DNA of 64,000 nt from Cytophagales bacterium (GTDB lineage Bacteria > Bacteroidota > Bacteroidia > Cytophagales > Thermoflexibacteraceae). Location of the stretch: contig JAAFKA010000027.1 of the NCBI GenBank assembly GCA_013299115.1, positions 1 through 64,000 of the forward strand, in the 5' to 3' direction. The notes under the pieces were generated by a model that saw nothing but the letters and a program-made list of their open reading frames with translations, had not been told where the DNA came from and did not search any database. A program made the translations under genes and the position numbers. Shown piece by piece: positions 9,359 to 18,317 of this stretch (the stretch's first letter is position 1; every line of letters begins with the position of its first letter).

Positions 9359-10582
9359 TTACTTCCTCTCCAAACACGCCATATAAAAACCATCAAACCC
9401 TGTTTGGGCAGGCGAAGTCCGTTGTTCGGCTATCAGCGTATATTGGTTGGGGTGTTTTTCCAAAAACAGGCGGATTTGCTCCTCACTTTCAGAGGGCAAA
9501 ATGCTGCACGTGGCATAAACCAATTTGCCACCAACTTTTATGATAGGTGCATATTTTTCCAAAATTTCGGCTTGGGTTTGCTTAATTTTTTCTATAAAGT
9601 CGGGTTGCAATTTCCACTTTGCATCAGGGTTTCTGCGGAGAACTCCCAAACCTGAACAAGGCACATCGAGCAGCAGACGGTCTGCCGAATCATACAGCCG
9701 TTTAATAACTTTTGAGGAGTCTATCACTTTGGTTTCTATCGTAGAACAGCTGTTTCGCCTTGCCCGCAGCTTCAGTTCGTTTAATTTCCATTCTTCAGTG
9801 TCTAAGGCAATAATACGCCCTGTATTTTGCATCAGCGAGGCAATGTGCAAAGTTTTGCCCCCTGCTCCTGCACAAGCATCTACCACACGCATACCTTGCC
9901 GAAGGTCTAAAAACGGGGCTACCAACTGCGAAGCTGCATCTTGTATCTCAAACAAGCCATTTTTGAAGTGAGGCGAAGTAAAAATATTCAATCTTTTTTC
10001 AAGTAGCAAGGCATCGGGCAAATCAAGAGTCGACTCTGGAATTTTCACCGCAATTTGGTCTTGACCGAGCAAAGCCAACAAATCTTTTTGGTTGGTTTTC
10101 AACTTATTCACACGCAAAACAACAGGGGCTTGGCGGTTGAGCATAGCTATTTCCTTATCCCACAACCCACCCAATTCTTTTGCACCCAAGTCATCAAGCC
10201 AATCGGGGATAGATTGCTGAATTTTGCGAATTTGTTTAGCTTTTTCGTAGTTGGCCGCAATTTTTTGAGGTTGCAACCCAGCAAATTCCTCCCATGCAGG
10301 CAGAGAATTTTTTTCGAGTAGCTGCCAAGCTCCAAACAAATTCCAATACCATTGGTCGGTGTAGGGTGCTTTTTCGTGTTCTTGTTCCAGCACAAAAAGC
10401 AATAACCGATGCCAACGGACTATTTCATAAGTATTTTCGGCAATAAAAGCCCTATCTCTTGCTCCCCATTTTTTGTTTGCCTGTAAAATTCTCTCCAAAA
10501 CCTTGTCTGCATAACGATTTTCCTCAAAAATAGCAAACAAAGCCTCCAATACAGCCTCTACCAAATTGCGGTGAAATTTCAT
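9359..10582 (-). CDS. rsmB: 16S rRNA (cytosine-C5)-methyltransferase, RsmB/NOP2 family
   Basis: The 407-aa protein has an N-terminal helical NusB-like domain (about 1-140) and a C-terminal Rossmann methyltransferase domain. Motifs seen are the SAM-binding DACAGAGGKTLHIA (about 236-249), motif IV DVPCSGLG and motif VI YATCSI; the two Cys (DVPCSG and TCSI) are the general-base/nucleophile pair that defines RNA m5C methyltransferases. It therefore most likely makes m5C in 16S rRNA using S-adenosylmethionine. It is transcribed alone, away from the SDR gene upstream. Several NOP2-family paralogues exist in Bacteroidota, so the exact target (C967 in E. coli numbering) is inference. Confidence 0.88.
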   Translation of the reverse strand: MKFHRNLVEAVLEALFAIFEENRYADKVLERILQANKKWGARDRAFIAENTYEIVRWHRLLLFVLEQEHEKAPYTDQWYWNLFGAWQLLEKNSLPAWEEFAGLQPQKIAANYEKAKQIRKIQQSIPDWLDDLGAKELGGLWDKEIAMLNRQAPVVLRVNKLKTNQKDLLALLGQDQIAVKIPESTLDLPDALLLEKRLNIFTSPHFKNGLFEIQDAASQLVAPFLDLRQGMRVVDACAGAGGKTLHIASLMQNTGRIIALDTEEWKLNELKLRARRNSCSTIETKVIDSSKVIKRLYDSADRLLLDVPCSGLGVLRRNPDAKWKLQPDFIEKIKQTQAEILEKYAPIIKVGGKLVYATCSILPSESEEQIRLFLEKHPNQYTLIAEQRTSPAQTGFDGFYMACLERK

Positions 10583-10688
10583 GTTGTAGTTTTTTATAAA
10601 TCATGATTAACCTTTTGAAACAACCTATTTCATAAGAAAACAATTCAAAATTCAAAGGTTACGCACCCCGATTCAAAATTCAAAATTA

Positions 10689-11462
10689 TTATTGTGCAGT
10701 CCAGCCGCCGTCTATCGGAATAGAAGTACCTGTAATCATTTGGGCAGCTTCGGAGGCTAAGAAAACAGCCAATTTGCCTATGTCATGCACCTCCGTAAAT
10801 TTTTTGATAGCCTGTTTTTTGAGCATCACCTTGTTCACTACTTCCTCCTCGCTAAGGTTGTGGGCTTTGGCTTGGTCTTTTATCTGCCCTTCTACCAACG
10901 GAGTCCGCACATAACCAGGGCAGATGGCATTGCAAGTGATGCCACAAGTAGCCCCTTCGAGTGCCAACACTTTGGTCAGCCCTGTTACGCCATGTTTGGC
11001 AGCTACATAAGCCGACTTAAATTCAGAAGCACGCAAAGCATGGGCAGAGGTGAGGTTGATAATTCTACCAAAATTTTGGTTTTTCATACCCTTCCAAACA
11101 GCTTTGGCAGCGTGGAAACCAGCCGACAGATTGATACCAATAATTGCGTCCCATTTTTCGGTAGGAAACTCGTCTATCGGGGCAACGTATTGAATACCAG
11201 CGTTGTTTACCAATACATCGATGACTCCAAAAGTTGCTTCTGCCTCCATTATCATACCTTGAATAGAAGAAACTTGCAACAAATTGGCGGGTGAAAACTT
11301 AGTAGCCACTTGGTAAGTCTTGCCAATTTCTTGGGCTATTTGTTCGCCATTTGCCTCCAATCCATTGAAAACAATATTGTAACCTGCTTTGGCAAATTCG
11401 GTGGCTATGCCCAGACCAATGCCACTGGTGCTACCTGTAATGAGTGCTGTTTTTTTGTGCAT
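10689..11462 (-). CDS. 3-hydroxybutyrate dehydrogenase (short-chain dehydrogenase)
   Basis: This 257-aa classical SDR has the NAD-binding TGSTSGIGLGIA near the N-terminus, the NNAGIQYVAPIDEFP segment, the catalytic Ser (about 143 in INLTSAHALRASEF), Tyr and Lys in SAYVAAKHGVTG, and the substrate loop GYVRTPLVEGQI followed by MTGTSIPIDGGWTAQ. The NNAGIQYVAPIDEFP and YVRTPLVEGQI segments are typical of D-3-hydroxybutyrate dehydrogenases, which interconvert 3-hydroxybutyrate and acetoacetate with NAD in the cytoplasm. Other SDR substrates cannot be excluded. A hairpin ATTCGCC-TTTA-GGCGAAT followed by Ts (11476-11497 on the plus strand) lies just upstream of its start, between it and an Rpn-type gene remnant. 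Confidence 0.85.
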   Translation of the reverse strand: MHKKTALITGSTSGIGLGIATEFAKAGYNIVFNGLEANGEQIAQEIGKTYQVATKFSPANLLQVSSIQGMIMEAEATFGVIDVLVNNAGIQYVAPIDEFPTEKWDAIIGINLSAGFHAAKAVWKGMKNQNFGRIINLTSAHALRASEFKSAYVAAKHGVTGLTKVLALEGATCGITCNAICPGYVRTPLVEGQIKDQAKAHNLSEEEVVNKVMLKKQAIKKFTEVHDIGKLAVFLASEAAQMITGTSIPIDGGWTAQ

Positions 11463-11499
11463 GAGTTAAACCGTATATTCGCCTTTAGGCGAATTTTTG

Positions 11500-11641
11500 T
11501 TAGTCTATTTTTCGCAATTTTTCAATTTCTGCAAAGGTTAAACCTGTCAATTTAGCTTTCTTCGCCAAATAGTTTTTTGAAACCAAAATCTGTATAAGGG
11601 TTGATATATTTTGCCATAACAAACTTTTCAGGTAGTTCCAT
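11500..11641 (-). pseudogene. internally deleted Rpn-family PD-(D/E)XK nuclease remnant
   Basis: Read on the minus strand from ATG 11641, the sequence gives MELPEKF, then MAKYINPYTDFGFKKLFGEE and a stop. In the next frame it gives KLTGLTFAEIEKLRKID and a stop. The first piece is the characteristic N-terminus of Rpn/PD-(D/E)XK recombination-promoting nucleases (MAKYINPxTDFGFKKLFG), and the second resembles their C-terminal tail. About 250 middle residues, including the nuclease core, are missing. The two ends are fused with a frameshift, so this is a deletion scar and not a functional gene. It is too short to appear as a normal ORF. Rpn genes are abundant mobile-like genes in Bacteroidota. Confidence 0.75.
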
Positions 11642-11763
11642 CAAAGTTAGTTTGTTTTTGCAATTTTTTCAAGAGTTTTATGTAAAATTTTGTTTCAAAA
11701 TTGAATCACAGCTATACCAAACCCACACGCAAGCGTAGGTTACATTCAGCTTGGCAACAAAAC

Positions 11764-14067
11764 CTAATTCAAACTCCACCTCACCCCCGCAAAACCTCTG
11801 ATTCCTTGCATAGAAGCATAGCTGTAGCTGGCATCGAAAGTGTAATTGTTGGGATTATTGATGTTGATTTGCCTGTCGAAAGGGTCGAAAGGTCGCATAA
11901 TGGGATTTTGTGGCACAAAGTTTAACAAGTTTTTTACGCCTGCATACACCTCGAACTTCTGCCCCATTCTCTTGCGAAATTGTATATTTTGAATACTGTA
12001 CCAAGGCGAATGAGCAGAACGAAAATCATTTTCGAGTATAGGCAAAGGCATAGGGCTGTAACAGTTGCCTGTCCAGTCTATGGTCAAATTGATTTTTTCG
12101 AAGGTATAACTCACATTGAAAACTCCCGAAAAAGGAACTGCCAATAATTGGGCTTGTCTTTGGTTGTTTTCCACCGCAAAAACATCTGTATAGGTAATTC
12201 CTGCATTGATTTTGAGGGGAATATCAAAACTAAAGTCGGTATTAACAGCAAAACCTCTGGACACGCCATAACCTTGCAAATTGTCGTAAAAAATCTTGTT
12301 GTTGTCGGTCAAATAATCGGGAATTATTTTGTTGGTAAAATAAGTATAAAAAACATTTGCCTCAAAGCCCAACGTACCAGCTTTGGTGTGGTAAAACCTC
12401 TGCCAACTCAAATTGCCATTCCAAGACTGTTCGGGTGCTAAGTTGCTCTTTATCACCACCTGCCTTGCCCCTGTGAGGGCTGCGTGGTCTTCTGTAAACA
12501 CATTGACCACTCTAAATCCGTTGCCAACAGTGAGGCGAATGATGTCGCCTTGTTTCCAAGTCCATTTGTAAGCCAAACGAGGGGAAACTACGCTGCCATG
12601 AGCCGAATGATAGTCGTAACGCAAACCTGCCAACAATTTGTGATTTTTTTTCCAACTCCATTCGTCTTGCACAAAAAGCGAAGGCATATTAAACGTAGTG
12701 GGTTGATTAACAGGGTTTTTGGGGTCTGCCGAAGCCGTAGCTGCCGTATTGTCGTCATAAAAAGTGTGGCGAAAAGCAGCTCCCGCCAACAAGTCGTGCT
12801 TGCCAATTTTTTTGTCCCAAGTGAGTTGCCCAAAGGCAATGGTTTGGTTGCCCATATACGCCTTAGCCCCGTAGTAAGAGTCTTGCAAGTGGTTGTTTAG
12901 CGAATAACTAAACAATATTTTTTCTTTCATTGGTAGTTGGTAGTTTCCAATCAACTCCCAACGATTGGTAAAAATGCTTTCGCCATAGACCTCCTCTCCT
13001 CCTCGGTGTTGGCGTTGCCAGTTGGTCTGCCCACCCCAACGGTCTTCGTAGAGGTAACGCCAAGCTATGCTTGCTTGGCGGTTTTGCTTGCGGTCAAATT
13101 GCCACTTGTTAAAAAAAGAAATTCGTTTTTGCTGCACCAAATCCGTAAATCCATCGCCATTTCTGTCGAAAGGATTGTCTAAATGGTAGTAATTGGCAGA
13201 CCACAACGTAGCTGTTTTGCCTGTTTTACCAAAAGTTTTTTTGCCAAAAAGGTCAGCATTATGCTCTTGGTCGGAGGTGGTCATGTAGTCAAACCCTATG
13301 CGTGCTGCCCGTTGTGGGGTTTTGGTGATGACGTTGATAAGTCCTGCCACTGCCTCCGAGCCGTACAGCGTAGAGGCTGCCCCCTTCACCACTTCCACCC
13401 TCTCAATCATACTGTTGGGGATACCATTCAGCCCATAAACAGTGGACAAAGCACTGACTATGGGCATTCCGTCTATCAAAACCATAGTGTAAGCCCCTTC
13501 CATGCCGTTGAGATGTATGTCGCCTGTGGCACAAATGCTGCAATTAATCTGCGGTCTTACGCCATTGATAGTTTGCAAGGCATCGAGCAAAGAAGGCGTA
13601 GGGTTTCGGCGAAAAAAGGTGGAGGTAAAACTCTGCACAGGTACAGGACTTTCTGCCAGCGTAACCTCTTTCATTGTCCCTGTTACCACTACTTCGTTCA
13701 GTTGTTGTTCGTCTGGCGTGAGGTGCAGATGCAAAACAGTTGGTTTGGTCTGGTCTAATTTAAGGCTGATAATCAAGGGTTTATAGCCAATACCTGTAAC
13801 TTGCAGTTGGTAACTACCCAAAGGAATAGCAGGCAAAGCAAACTTGCCCAAAGAGTCGGTAGTTGTACCCAAAGTAGTGCCTATGAAGGCTACGCTAACA
13901 AATTGGGCGGGTTGGTTATTTTGGCTGATTGTACCTTTTACAGTGGTTTTTTGCAGAGTTGCCAAACTTTGCCCATAGCTTTTGGTGGTTGGCAAAGTAA
14001 ATAACAAGCAAAACAAACAAAATAGTAAGTAAGTATGGCGTGTAGTTGTAAATTGGTAAATTTCCAT
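11764..14067 (-). CDS. TonB-dependent outer-membrane receptor
   Basis: The 767-aa protein has a signal peptide (LLFCLFCLLFTLPTTKSYGQ), a carboxypeptidase-regulatory-like beta-sandwich (about 40-125; VKGTISQNNQPAQFVSVAF) typical of Bacteroidota receptors, a plug domain (about 130-250; EVVVTGTMKEVTLAESPVPV) and a 22-strand barrel to the C-terminus. The plug contains INCSICATGDIHLNGMEG; a Cys pair at this place is common in receptors found with metal genes. By family knowledge it imports a metal chelate or cofactor with energy from TonB/ExbBD. The gene diverges from a putative redox lipoprotein across a 22-bp-armed perfect palindrome that overlaps its promoter, which suggests metal-dependent repression. 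The substrate is not known. Confidence 0.88.
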   Translation of the reverse strand: MEIYQFTTTRHTYLLFCLFCLLFTLPTTKSYGQSLATLQKTTVKGTISQNNQPAQFVSVAFIGTTLGTTTDSLGKFALPAIPLGSYQLQVTGIGYKPLIISLKLDQTKPTVLHLHLTPDEQQLNEVVVTGTMKEVTLAESPVPVQSFTSTFFRRNPTPSLLDALQTINGVRPQINCSICATGDIHLNGMEGAYTMVLIDGMPIVSALSTVYGLNGIPNSMIERVEVVKGAASTLYGSEAVAGLINVITKTPQRAARIGFDYMTTSDQEHNADLFGKKTFGKTGKTATLWSANYYHLDNPFDRNGDGFTDLVQQKRISFFNKWQFDRKQNRQASIAWRYLYEDRWGGQTNWQRQHRGGEEVYGESIFTNRWELIGNYQLPMKEKILFSYSLNNHLQDSYYGAKAYMGNQTIAFGQLTWDKKIGKHDLLAGAAFRHTFYDDNTAATASADPKNPVNQPTTFNMPSLFVQDEWSWKKNHKLLAGLRYDYHSAHGSVVSPRLAYKWTWKQGDIIRLTVGNGFRVVNVFTEDHAALTGARQVVIKSNLAPEQSWNGNLSWQRFYHTKAGTLGFEANVFYTYFTNKIIPDYLTDNNKIFYDNLQGYGVSRGFAVNTDFSFDIPLKINAGITYTDVFAVENNQRQAQLLAVPFSGVFNVSYTFEKINLTIDWTGNCYSPMPLPILENDFRSAHSPWYSIQNIQFRKRMGQKFEVYAGVKNLLNFVPQNPIMRPFDPFDRQININNPNNYTFDASYSYASMQGIRGFAGVRWSLN

Positions 14068-14087
14068 TTGTCAAATTTTTTATTTTA

Positions 14088-14136
14088 CAAATATAAAATA
14101 AAAATTTAGATTAGTCTAAATTTTTATTTTATATTT
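14088..14136. promoter_or_regulatory. promoter and 22-bp-armed perfect palindrome, DtxR/MntR-like operator
   Basis: Arms 14089-14110 and 14115-14136 are perfect inverted repeats around TTAG. The centre reads TTTAGATTAGTCTAAA, close to the recalled DtxR/IdeR/MntR palindrome type (TTAGGTTAGCCTAACCTAA). On the minus strand TATATTTG (14088-14095) fits the Bacteroidota -7 box TAnnTTTG for the TonB receptor, whose ATG is 21 bp away. The palindrome therefore covers the -33 to -7 zone, where a bound repressor would block transcription. The regulator itself is not in the window. Confidence 0.6.
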
Positions 14137-14254
14137 TGAAAAAAACAATTGGGTAGGTTTCCTAAATCATTGCAACATAGTTTTTATCAAAATTATATTT
14201 CTTTCATTAAACCTTTTTTTATTTTTGTTATCTTACAACAAACTATTTACGAAA

Positions 14255-15616
14255 ATGAAAAACTTTTCAATTTTTGCAGCAACCGTAGGCGTTGCAGTTT
14301 TGGGTTTGTCTTTGTATGCTTGCCAAAATATAGAAACCCCTGTGGCAGCTTGCGATACTTTTGAGGCTATCAATAACAAGGTTTTAACACCAAGTTGTGC
14401 CACTTCGGGCTGCCATGCTTCTGAAAAAGACCCTTCTTTTGCCCAGCATGGTTTGGTCTTAGAAAAATCTGTTGCCTACCGCAATTTGGTTAATAGAAAA
14501 CCAAAAAATCAGGACGCAGCCGATGACGGTTTGCTATTGGTTACACCTTTTAGTTCAGATAAAAGTTTGTTGTTTCACAAATTGCATAGTGCCAATTCGG
14601 GGCATCACAGTGGCAGTTATGGCAACCCGATGCCGTTGGGTAGCAGTTTGTTGTCGGTGGGGCAAGTAGAATTTATCAGACGTTGGATAGAGGCAGGGGC
14701 TTTGCAACGAGGCTGCAATGTGGAAGATTTGACTCTATTAGACGATAAAACACCGCAAAGCACTACGCCATTTACGCCTTTGGCACCACCCGCCGCAGGT
14801 GCAGGTATTCAACTAAAATTAGACCCTTTTAGCATTGCACCCAACTTTGAAAGGGAGTTTTTTGTCTATAAAAAACTTAATAATCCTGAAAAATTATATG
14901 TCAATCGTATTGCAATCAAAATGCGTGAAAACAGCCATCATTTGGTTTTATACACCTTTGATGACAAAACACCTTCTACAATCATACCCAAATATGACGA
15001 AATTAGGGATTTGCGAAACCCCAACAACACGACAAATCTCAACACTGTAATTACAATGCAATACCATACTTACGCAGGTGGAGGCAGTTCTCCTGAGTCC
15101 GATTTTACTTTTCCAGAAGGTGTGGCTTTGGAAGTACCAGCCAATTTTGCTATTGATGTCAATTCGCATTATGTAAACAAAACTTCGCAGCCCATTACAG
15201 GCGAGGTCTATGTCAATTTGCATACTGTTCCTGCTCAAAAAGTACAAAAAATAGCAAGACCTCTGAACTTAGGCAACATGGATTTGAATATTCCAGCCAA
15301 ACAAACTGTGGTGCAAACTAAAACTTTTAATTTTAACGCCAAAACCAATATTGTTACTTTGACTTCGCACATGCACGCAAGAGGTAAAAAATTTGTGATT
15401 AAAATAGCAGGTGGGGCAAGAAATGGCGAAATTATTTATTCTACAGATAGTTGGGAACACCCCGACATCAAAAATTTTGTGCCTGCCCTGACCTTAAACG
15501 CAGGGGAAGGATTGACTTCTGAAATTACTTATACCAACCCAACAGACAAACCTATCCGTTTTGGGCTGACCAGCGAAGACGAAATGGGAATTATTTTTGG
15601 GTATTCTTACCAATAG
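14255..15616 (+). CDS. lipoprotein with haem-like CxxxxCH motif and Cu2-monooxygenase-like domain
   Basis: From ATG 14255 the protein is 453 aa. It has a signal ending LGLSLYAC (lipobox). A cytochrome-like segment with CATSGCH (near residue 49) and a distal Met-rich MPLGSSLLSVGQVEFIRRWI follows, the usual ending of a planctomycete-type or DUF-type c-haem domain. The C-terminal 260 residues have two beta-sandwiches with His pairs: NSHHLVLYTF, MQYHTY, VNSHYVN and LTSHMHARGKKF. These resemble the PHM-like copper type II monooxygenase fold, in which such His and Met residues bind copper. CX4CH is a non-standard haem motif, so haem attachment is inferred. It is divergent from the TonB receptor, so both may serve one metal or redox task in the envelope. 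Confidence 0.7.
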   Translation: MKNFSIFAATVGVAVLGLSLYACQNIETPVAACDTFEAINNKVLTPSCATSGCHASEKDPSFAQHGLVLEKSVAYRNLVNRKPKNQDAADDGLLLVTPFSSDKSLLFHKLHSANSGHHSGSYGNPMPLGSSLLSVGQVEFIRRWIEAGALQRGCNVEDLTLLDDKTPQSTTPFTPLAPPAAGAGIQLKLDPFSIAPNFEREFFVYKKLNNPEKLYVNRIAIKMRENSHHLVLYTFDDKTPSTIIPKYDEIRDLRNPNNTTNLNTVITMQYHTYAGGGSSPESDFTFPEGVALEVPANFAIDVNSHYVNKTSQPITGEVYVNLHTVPAQKVQKIARPLNLGNMDLNIPAKQTVVQTKTFNFNAKTNIVTLTSHMHARGKKFVIKIAGGARNGEIIYSTDSWEHPDIKNFVPALTLNAGEGLTSEITYTNPTDKPIRFGLTSEDEMGIIFGYSYQ

Positions 15617-15628
15617 TAAATTGCAAAT

Positions 15629-17080
15629 TTAAGCAGCCTTGCGTTTAAAAAACCAATAGGCAGGTATTCCCAACAAGACAATGCCCAAGCCTGTGCCAGC
15701 GTAGTCGGGTTTGTAAATGAGCAAAATGATGTTGAAGGTAAGAGTAAGTACCAAATACAAAGCAGGCAAAAAAGGATAAGCCAAAGCCTTGTAAGGACGA
15801 GGGACATCGGGCATTTTTTTGCGTAAAATGAAAATACCGCCAATGGTCAAGATGTAAAACAAGACCACCGCAAACATTACATAATCTAACAAATCTCCAT
15901 AAGAACCCGACAAACACAAGATACAAGCCCAAACACACTGCAAAATCAAGGCGTTGGCGGGTACTCCTTTGCTATTGATTGTTGCCATTTGCGAAAAAAA
16001 TAAGCCGTCTTTGGCTATGGCGTAATAAACCCTCGCCCCTGATAAAATACAGCCGTTGTTGCAACCAAAAGTAGAAACCATTATCAAAACGGCAATCGCA
16101 ATGGTGGCTACATTGCCCCCAACTGCTTCGGCTACGGCTACGGCTACTCTGTCGTTGCTCGCAAATTGTATGCCTCTGCTCCAGACATCTGCCCCCTCAG
16201 CACTACCTTTGAGGGGCAAAACCAACAAATAAACTACATTTACCAACAAATACAACAGCGTAACTACGCCTGTGCCAATGGCTAAACTTAGCGGAATAGT
16301 CCGTTTGGGATTGACCACTTCATCACCTGCAAAGGTAATATTGTTCCACGCATCACTCGAAAACAAAGAGCCGACCATTGCCACACCCAACATAGCCACC
16401 AAACCAAAACCTGTAACTGTTTCTACCAATACTTCGCCTGTTTTGCTCACTTCGGTTGCAGCCCATAAATTTGTAAAATTTTGCTCGACTGCCGTTGAAT
16501 TGATACCAAACAACAGCCCAATGGCAAGCAACCCAAACAAGGCAATGAGTTTGGTACTGCCAAATAGATTTTGAATGAAAGTGCCATTTTTTACGCCGCC
16601 CATATTAATCAAAGTCAAAACCACAATGCTGCCGATTGCTAACAGTTGCACTGTTGATACCTTAAACTTGCCTATGGCAAATAAGATATTACCTTCGCTA
16701 AAAATAGGCAACAACACCCCTGTAAACTTGGCAAAAGCAACGGCAACGGCTGCAATCGTACCTGATTGAATAACCAAAAACAAAGTCCAACCATATAAAA
16801 AAGCTACCAAAGGGCTGTATGCCTCACGCAAAAAAACGTATTGCCCGCCAGATTTTGGGAACATACCCGCCAATTCTCCGTAGCTTAAAGCACCTGCCAT
16901 CGTGATTAAACCTGTCAAGAGCCACGCCAACAGCAAATAACCCGCCGAGCTGGTGTGCCTTGCAATATCGGCACTGACTATGAAAATGCCTGAGCCTATC
17001 ATGGTGCCTGCCACTAACATCACAGCGTCATAGAGGCGAATTTCTTTTTTTAGTTCGTGGGTATTGTTGGGTTGGTTCAT
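15629..17080 (-). CDS. APC-superfamily amino acid permease
   Basis: The 483-aa integral membrane protein has about 12 hydrophobic helices. Helix 1 contains DAVMLVAGTMIGSGIFIVSAD, the APC unwound-helix motif G-S-G-I-F that binds the substrate carboxylate and amino groups. The loop SYGELAGMFPKSGGQYVFLREAY is also characteristic of the LAT/YkfD-like subgroup. It should take up or exchange neutral amino acids across the inner membrane by proton coupling or antiport. The stop codon is only 12 bp from the convergent lipoprotein stop. No regulatory site is evident in its AT-rich upstream gap (17081-17180), which it shares back to back with the PorP/SprF promoter. Confidence 0.9.
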   Translation of the reverse strand: MNQPNNTHELKKEIRLYDAVMLVAGTMIGSGIFIVSADIARHTSSAGYLLLAWLLTGLITMAGALSYGELAGMFPKSGGQYVFLREAYSPLVAFLYGWTLFLVIQSGTIAAVAVAFAKFTGVLLPIFSEGNILFAIGKFKVSTVQLLAIGSIVVLTLINMGGVKNGTFIQNLFGSTKLIALFGLLAIGLLFGINSTAVEQNFTNLWAATEVSKTGEVLVETVTGFGLVAMLGVAMVGSLFSSDAWNNITFAGDEVVNPKRTIPLSLAIGTGVVTLLYLLVNVVYLLVLPLKGSAEGADVWSRGIQFASNDRVAVAVAEAVGGNVATIAIAVLIMVSTFGCNNGCILSGARVYYAIAKDGLFFSQMATINSKGVPANALILQCVWACILCLSGSYGDLLDYVMFAVVLFYILTIGGIFILRKKMPDVPRPYKALAYPFLPALYLVLTLTFNIILLIYKPDYAGTGLGIVLLGIPAYWFFKRKAA

Positions 17081-17181
17081 TTTTAAGTTGTTATAGAAAC
17101 TAAATGATTAAAATTAAGAAAAATTTTTTGTCAAGTTTTAAATTATTATGCCAAAAACCAACTAAAATATAGCAATTTTTG

Positions 17182-17189
17182 TACCTTTG
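17182..17189 (+). promoter_or_regulatory. -7 promoter element TACCTTTG for the PorP/SprF gene
   Basis: TACCTTTG matches the Bacteroidota -7 consensus TAnnTTTG. It lies 88 bp before ATG 17278, which excludes upstream in-frame starts such as 17179. A TTTG -33 partner at the right distance is not clear. Confidence 0.55.
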
Positions 17190-17277
17190 CACAAATTTAA
17201 GAGTAATTACAACTTTTCAAATTTATACACAAGAGTTTAATAAAACTAATCCATTTATAAAGTTTACAACTACTTTT

Positions 17278-18309
17278 ATGCTTCGTTCATTATTTGAAAA
17301 ATTATTTTTATTTAATAAGTTGCCAATTTCTCAATTTCGTTTGGGCTGTTGCTTTTTGTTATCTTTTTTTTGCCTTCATCTTGCTACTTATGCCCAAGAC
17401 GTGCATTTGTCGCAATTTTATAACCTGCCTACCTACTTTAACCCTGCTCTCACAGGAGCTACGCCACACTACCGAGCCACCGTTTTTTATCGCAATCAAT
17501 GGGCTGCTTTGCCCGACTATCAATTTGGAGCTGCTTCTTTCGACTATAACTGGACAGATGCCAAAAGTGGCATTGGTGGCTACTTTACCTATGAAAAAAA
17601 TACAGCAACAGGTTTTCAAAATATGACTTTCAACGGCTTGTATGCCTTTGGTTTACAACTTGCTGACGGCTTGCAGCTTCGCATGGGCTTACAAGGCAGT
17701 TTGGCATCTCGCAGTATAGATTTCTCTACCCTCGTTTTCCAAGACCAACTGCAAACAGGTGGAGGCACAGCCGAAAAATTGCCTCGAAGTACAACTACTT
17801 TTTTTGATGTGTCGGCAGGTGGTGTGCTATACTCCGAAAAGTTTTGGATAGGGGCTTCCTTGCACCACCTTACCAAGCCTTCCATCAGTTTATTAGGTGG
17901 CACAGATAAGTTAGCAATACGAATGTCGGTGCAAGCAGGGGGAAAATTTAATTTGAGTCCGCAGCAAGGAGATATTACCTTATTGCCAGCTTTACTCTAC
18001 CTCAACCAAAATACTTTTCAACAAGTGATGATAGGCTCTAACGTCATGGCAAAACCTTTAATTTTTGGCGTTTGGTACAGGGGATTCCCCATTCAAACTA
18101 CTCCCTTGGGCAGTTTGCAACAAGATGCATTGTCTTTTTTTGGAGGCTTGACTATCAAAGATTGGGTAGTTGGTTATGCTTATGACCTTAGCATTTCTAA
18201 ACTCAAAGGCTCAGGTGGCTCACACGAAATCAGCTTAACTTTTGCACCGAAATTTGACAATAGAATGAGAAACAATACCTTACATATTCCTTGCCCTATT
18301 TCGTTTTAA
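17278..18309 (+). CDS. PorP/SprF-family type IX secretion membrane protein
   Basis: The 343-aa protein has a signal peptide (LLSFFCLHLATYAQ) directly followed by DVHLSQFYNLPTYFNPALTG, the diagnostic PorP/SprF N-terminus. The remainder is an outer-membrane beta-barrel pattern with FYRNQWAALPD, FQDQL, GGVLYSEKFWIGASLHHLTKP, VWYRGFP and VGYAYDLSISKL. PorP/SprF proteins work at the outer membrane with T9SS, SprF being tied to secretion of the gliding adhesin SprB and others serving as anchors for specific type B-CTD substrates. This copy stands alone, not next to a gliding adhesin; the giant T9SS substrate at 1-8.6 kb has a type A CTD, so they need not be partners. The promoter at 17182 supports this start. 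Confidence 0.9.
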   Translation: MLRSLFEKLFLFNKLPISQFRLGCCFLLSFFCLHLATYAQDVHLSQFYNLPTYFNPALTGATPHYRATVFYRNQWAALPDYQFGAASFDYNWTDAKSGIGGYFTYEKNTATGFQNMTFNGLYAFGLQLADGLQLRMGLQGSLASRSIDFSTLVFQDQLQTGGGTAEKLPRSTTTFFDVSAGGVLYSEKFWIGASLHHLTKPSISLLGGTDKLAIRMSVQAGGKFNLSPQQGDITLLPALLYLNQNTFQQVMIGSNVMAKPLIFGVWYRGFPIQTTPLGSLQQDALSFFGGLTIKDWVVGYAYDLSISKLKGSGGSHEISLTFAPKFDNRMRNNTLHIPCPISF

Positions 18310-18317
18310 GGAGTTGC

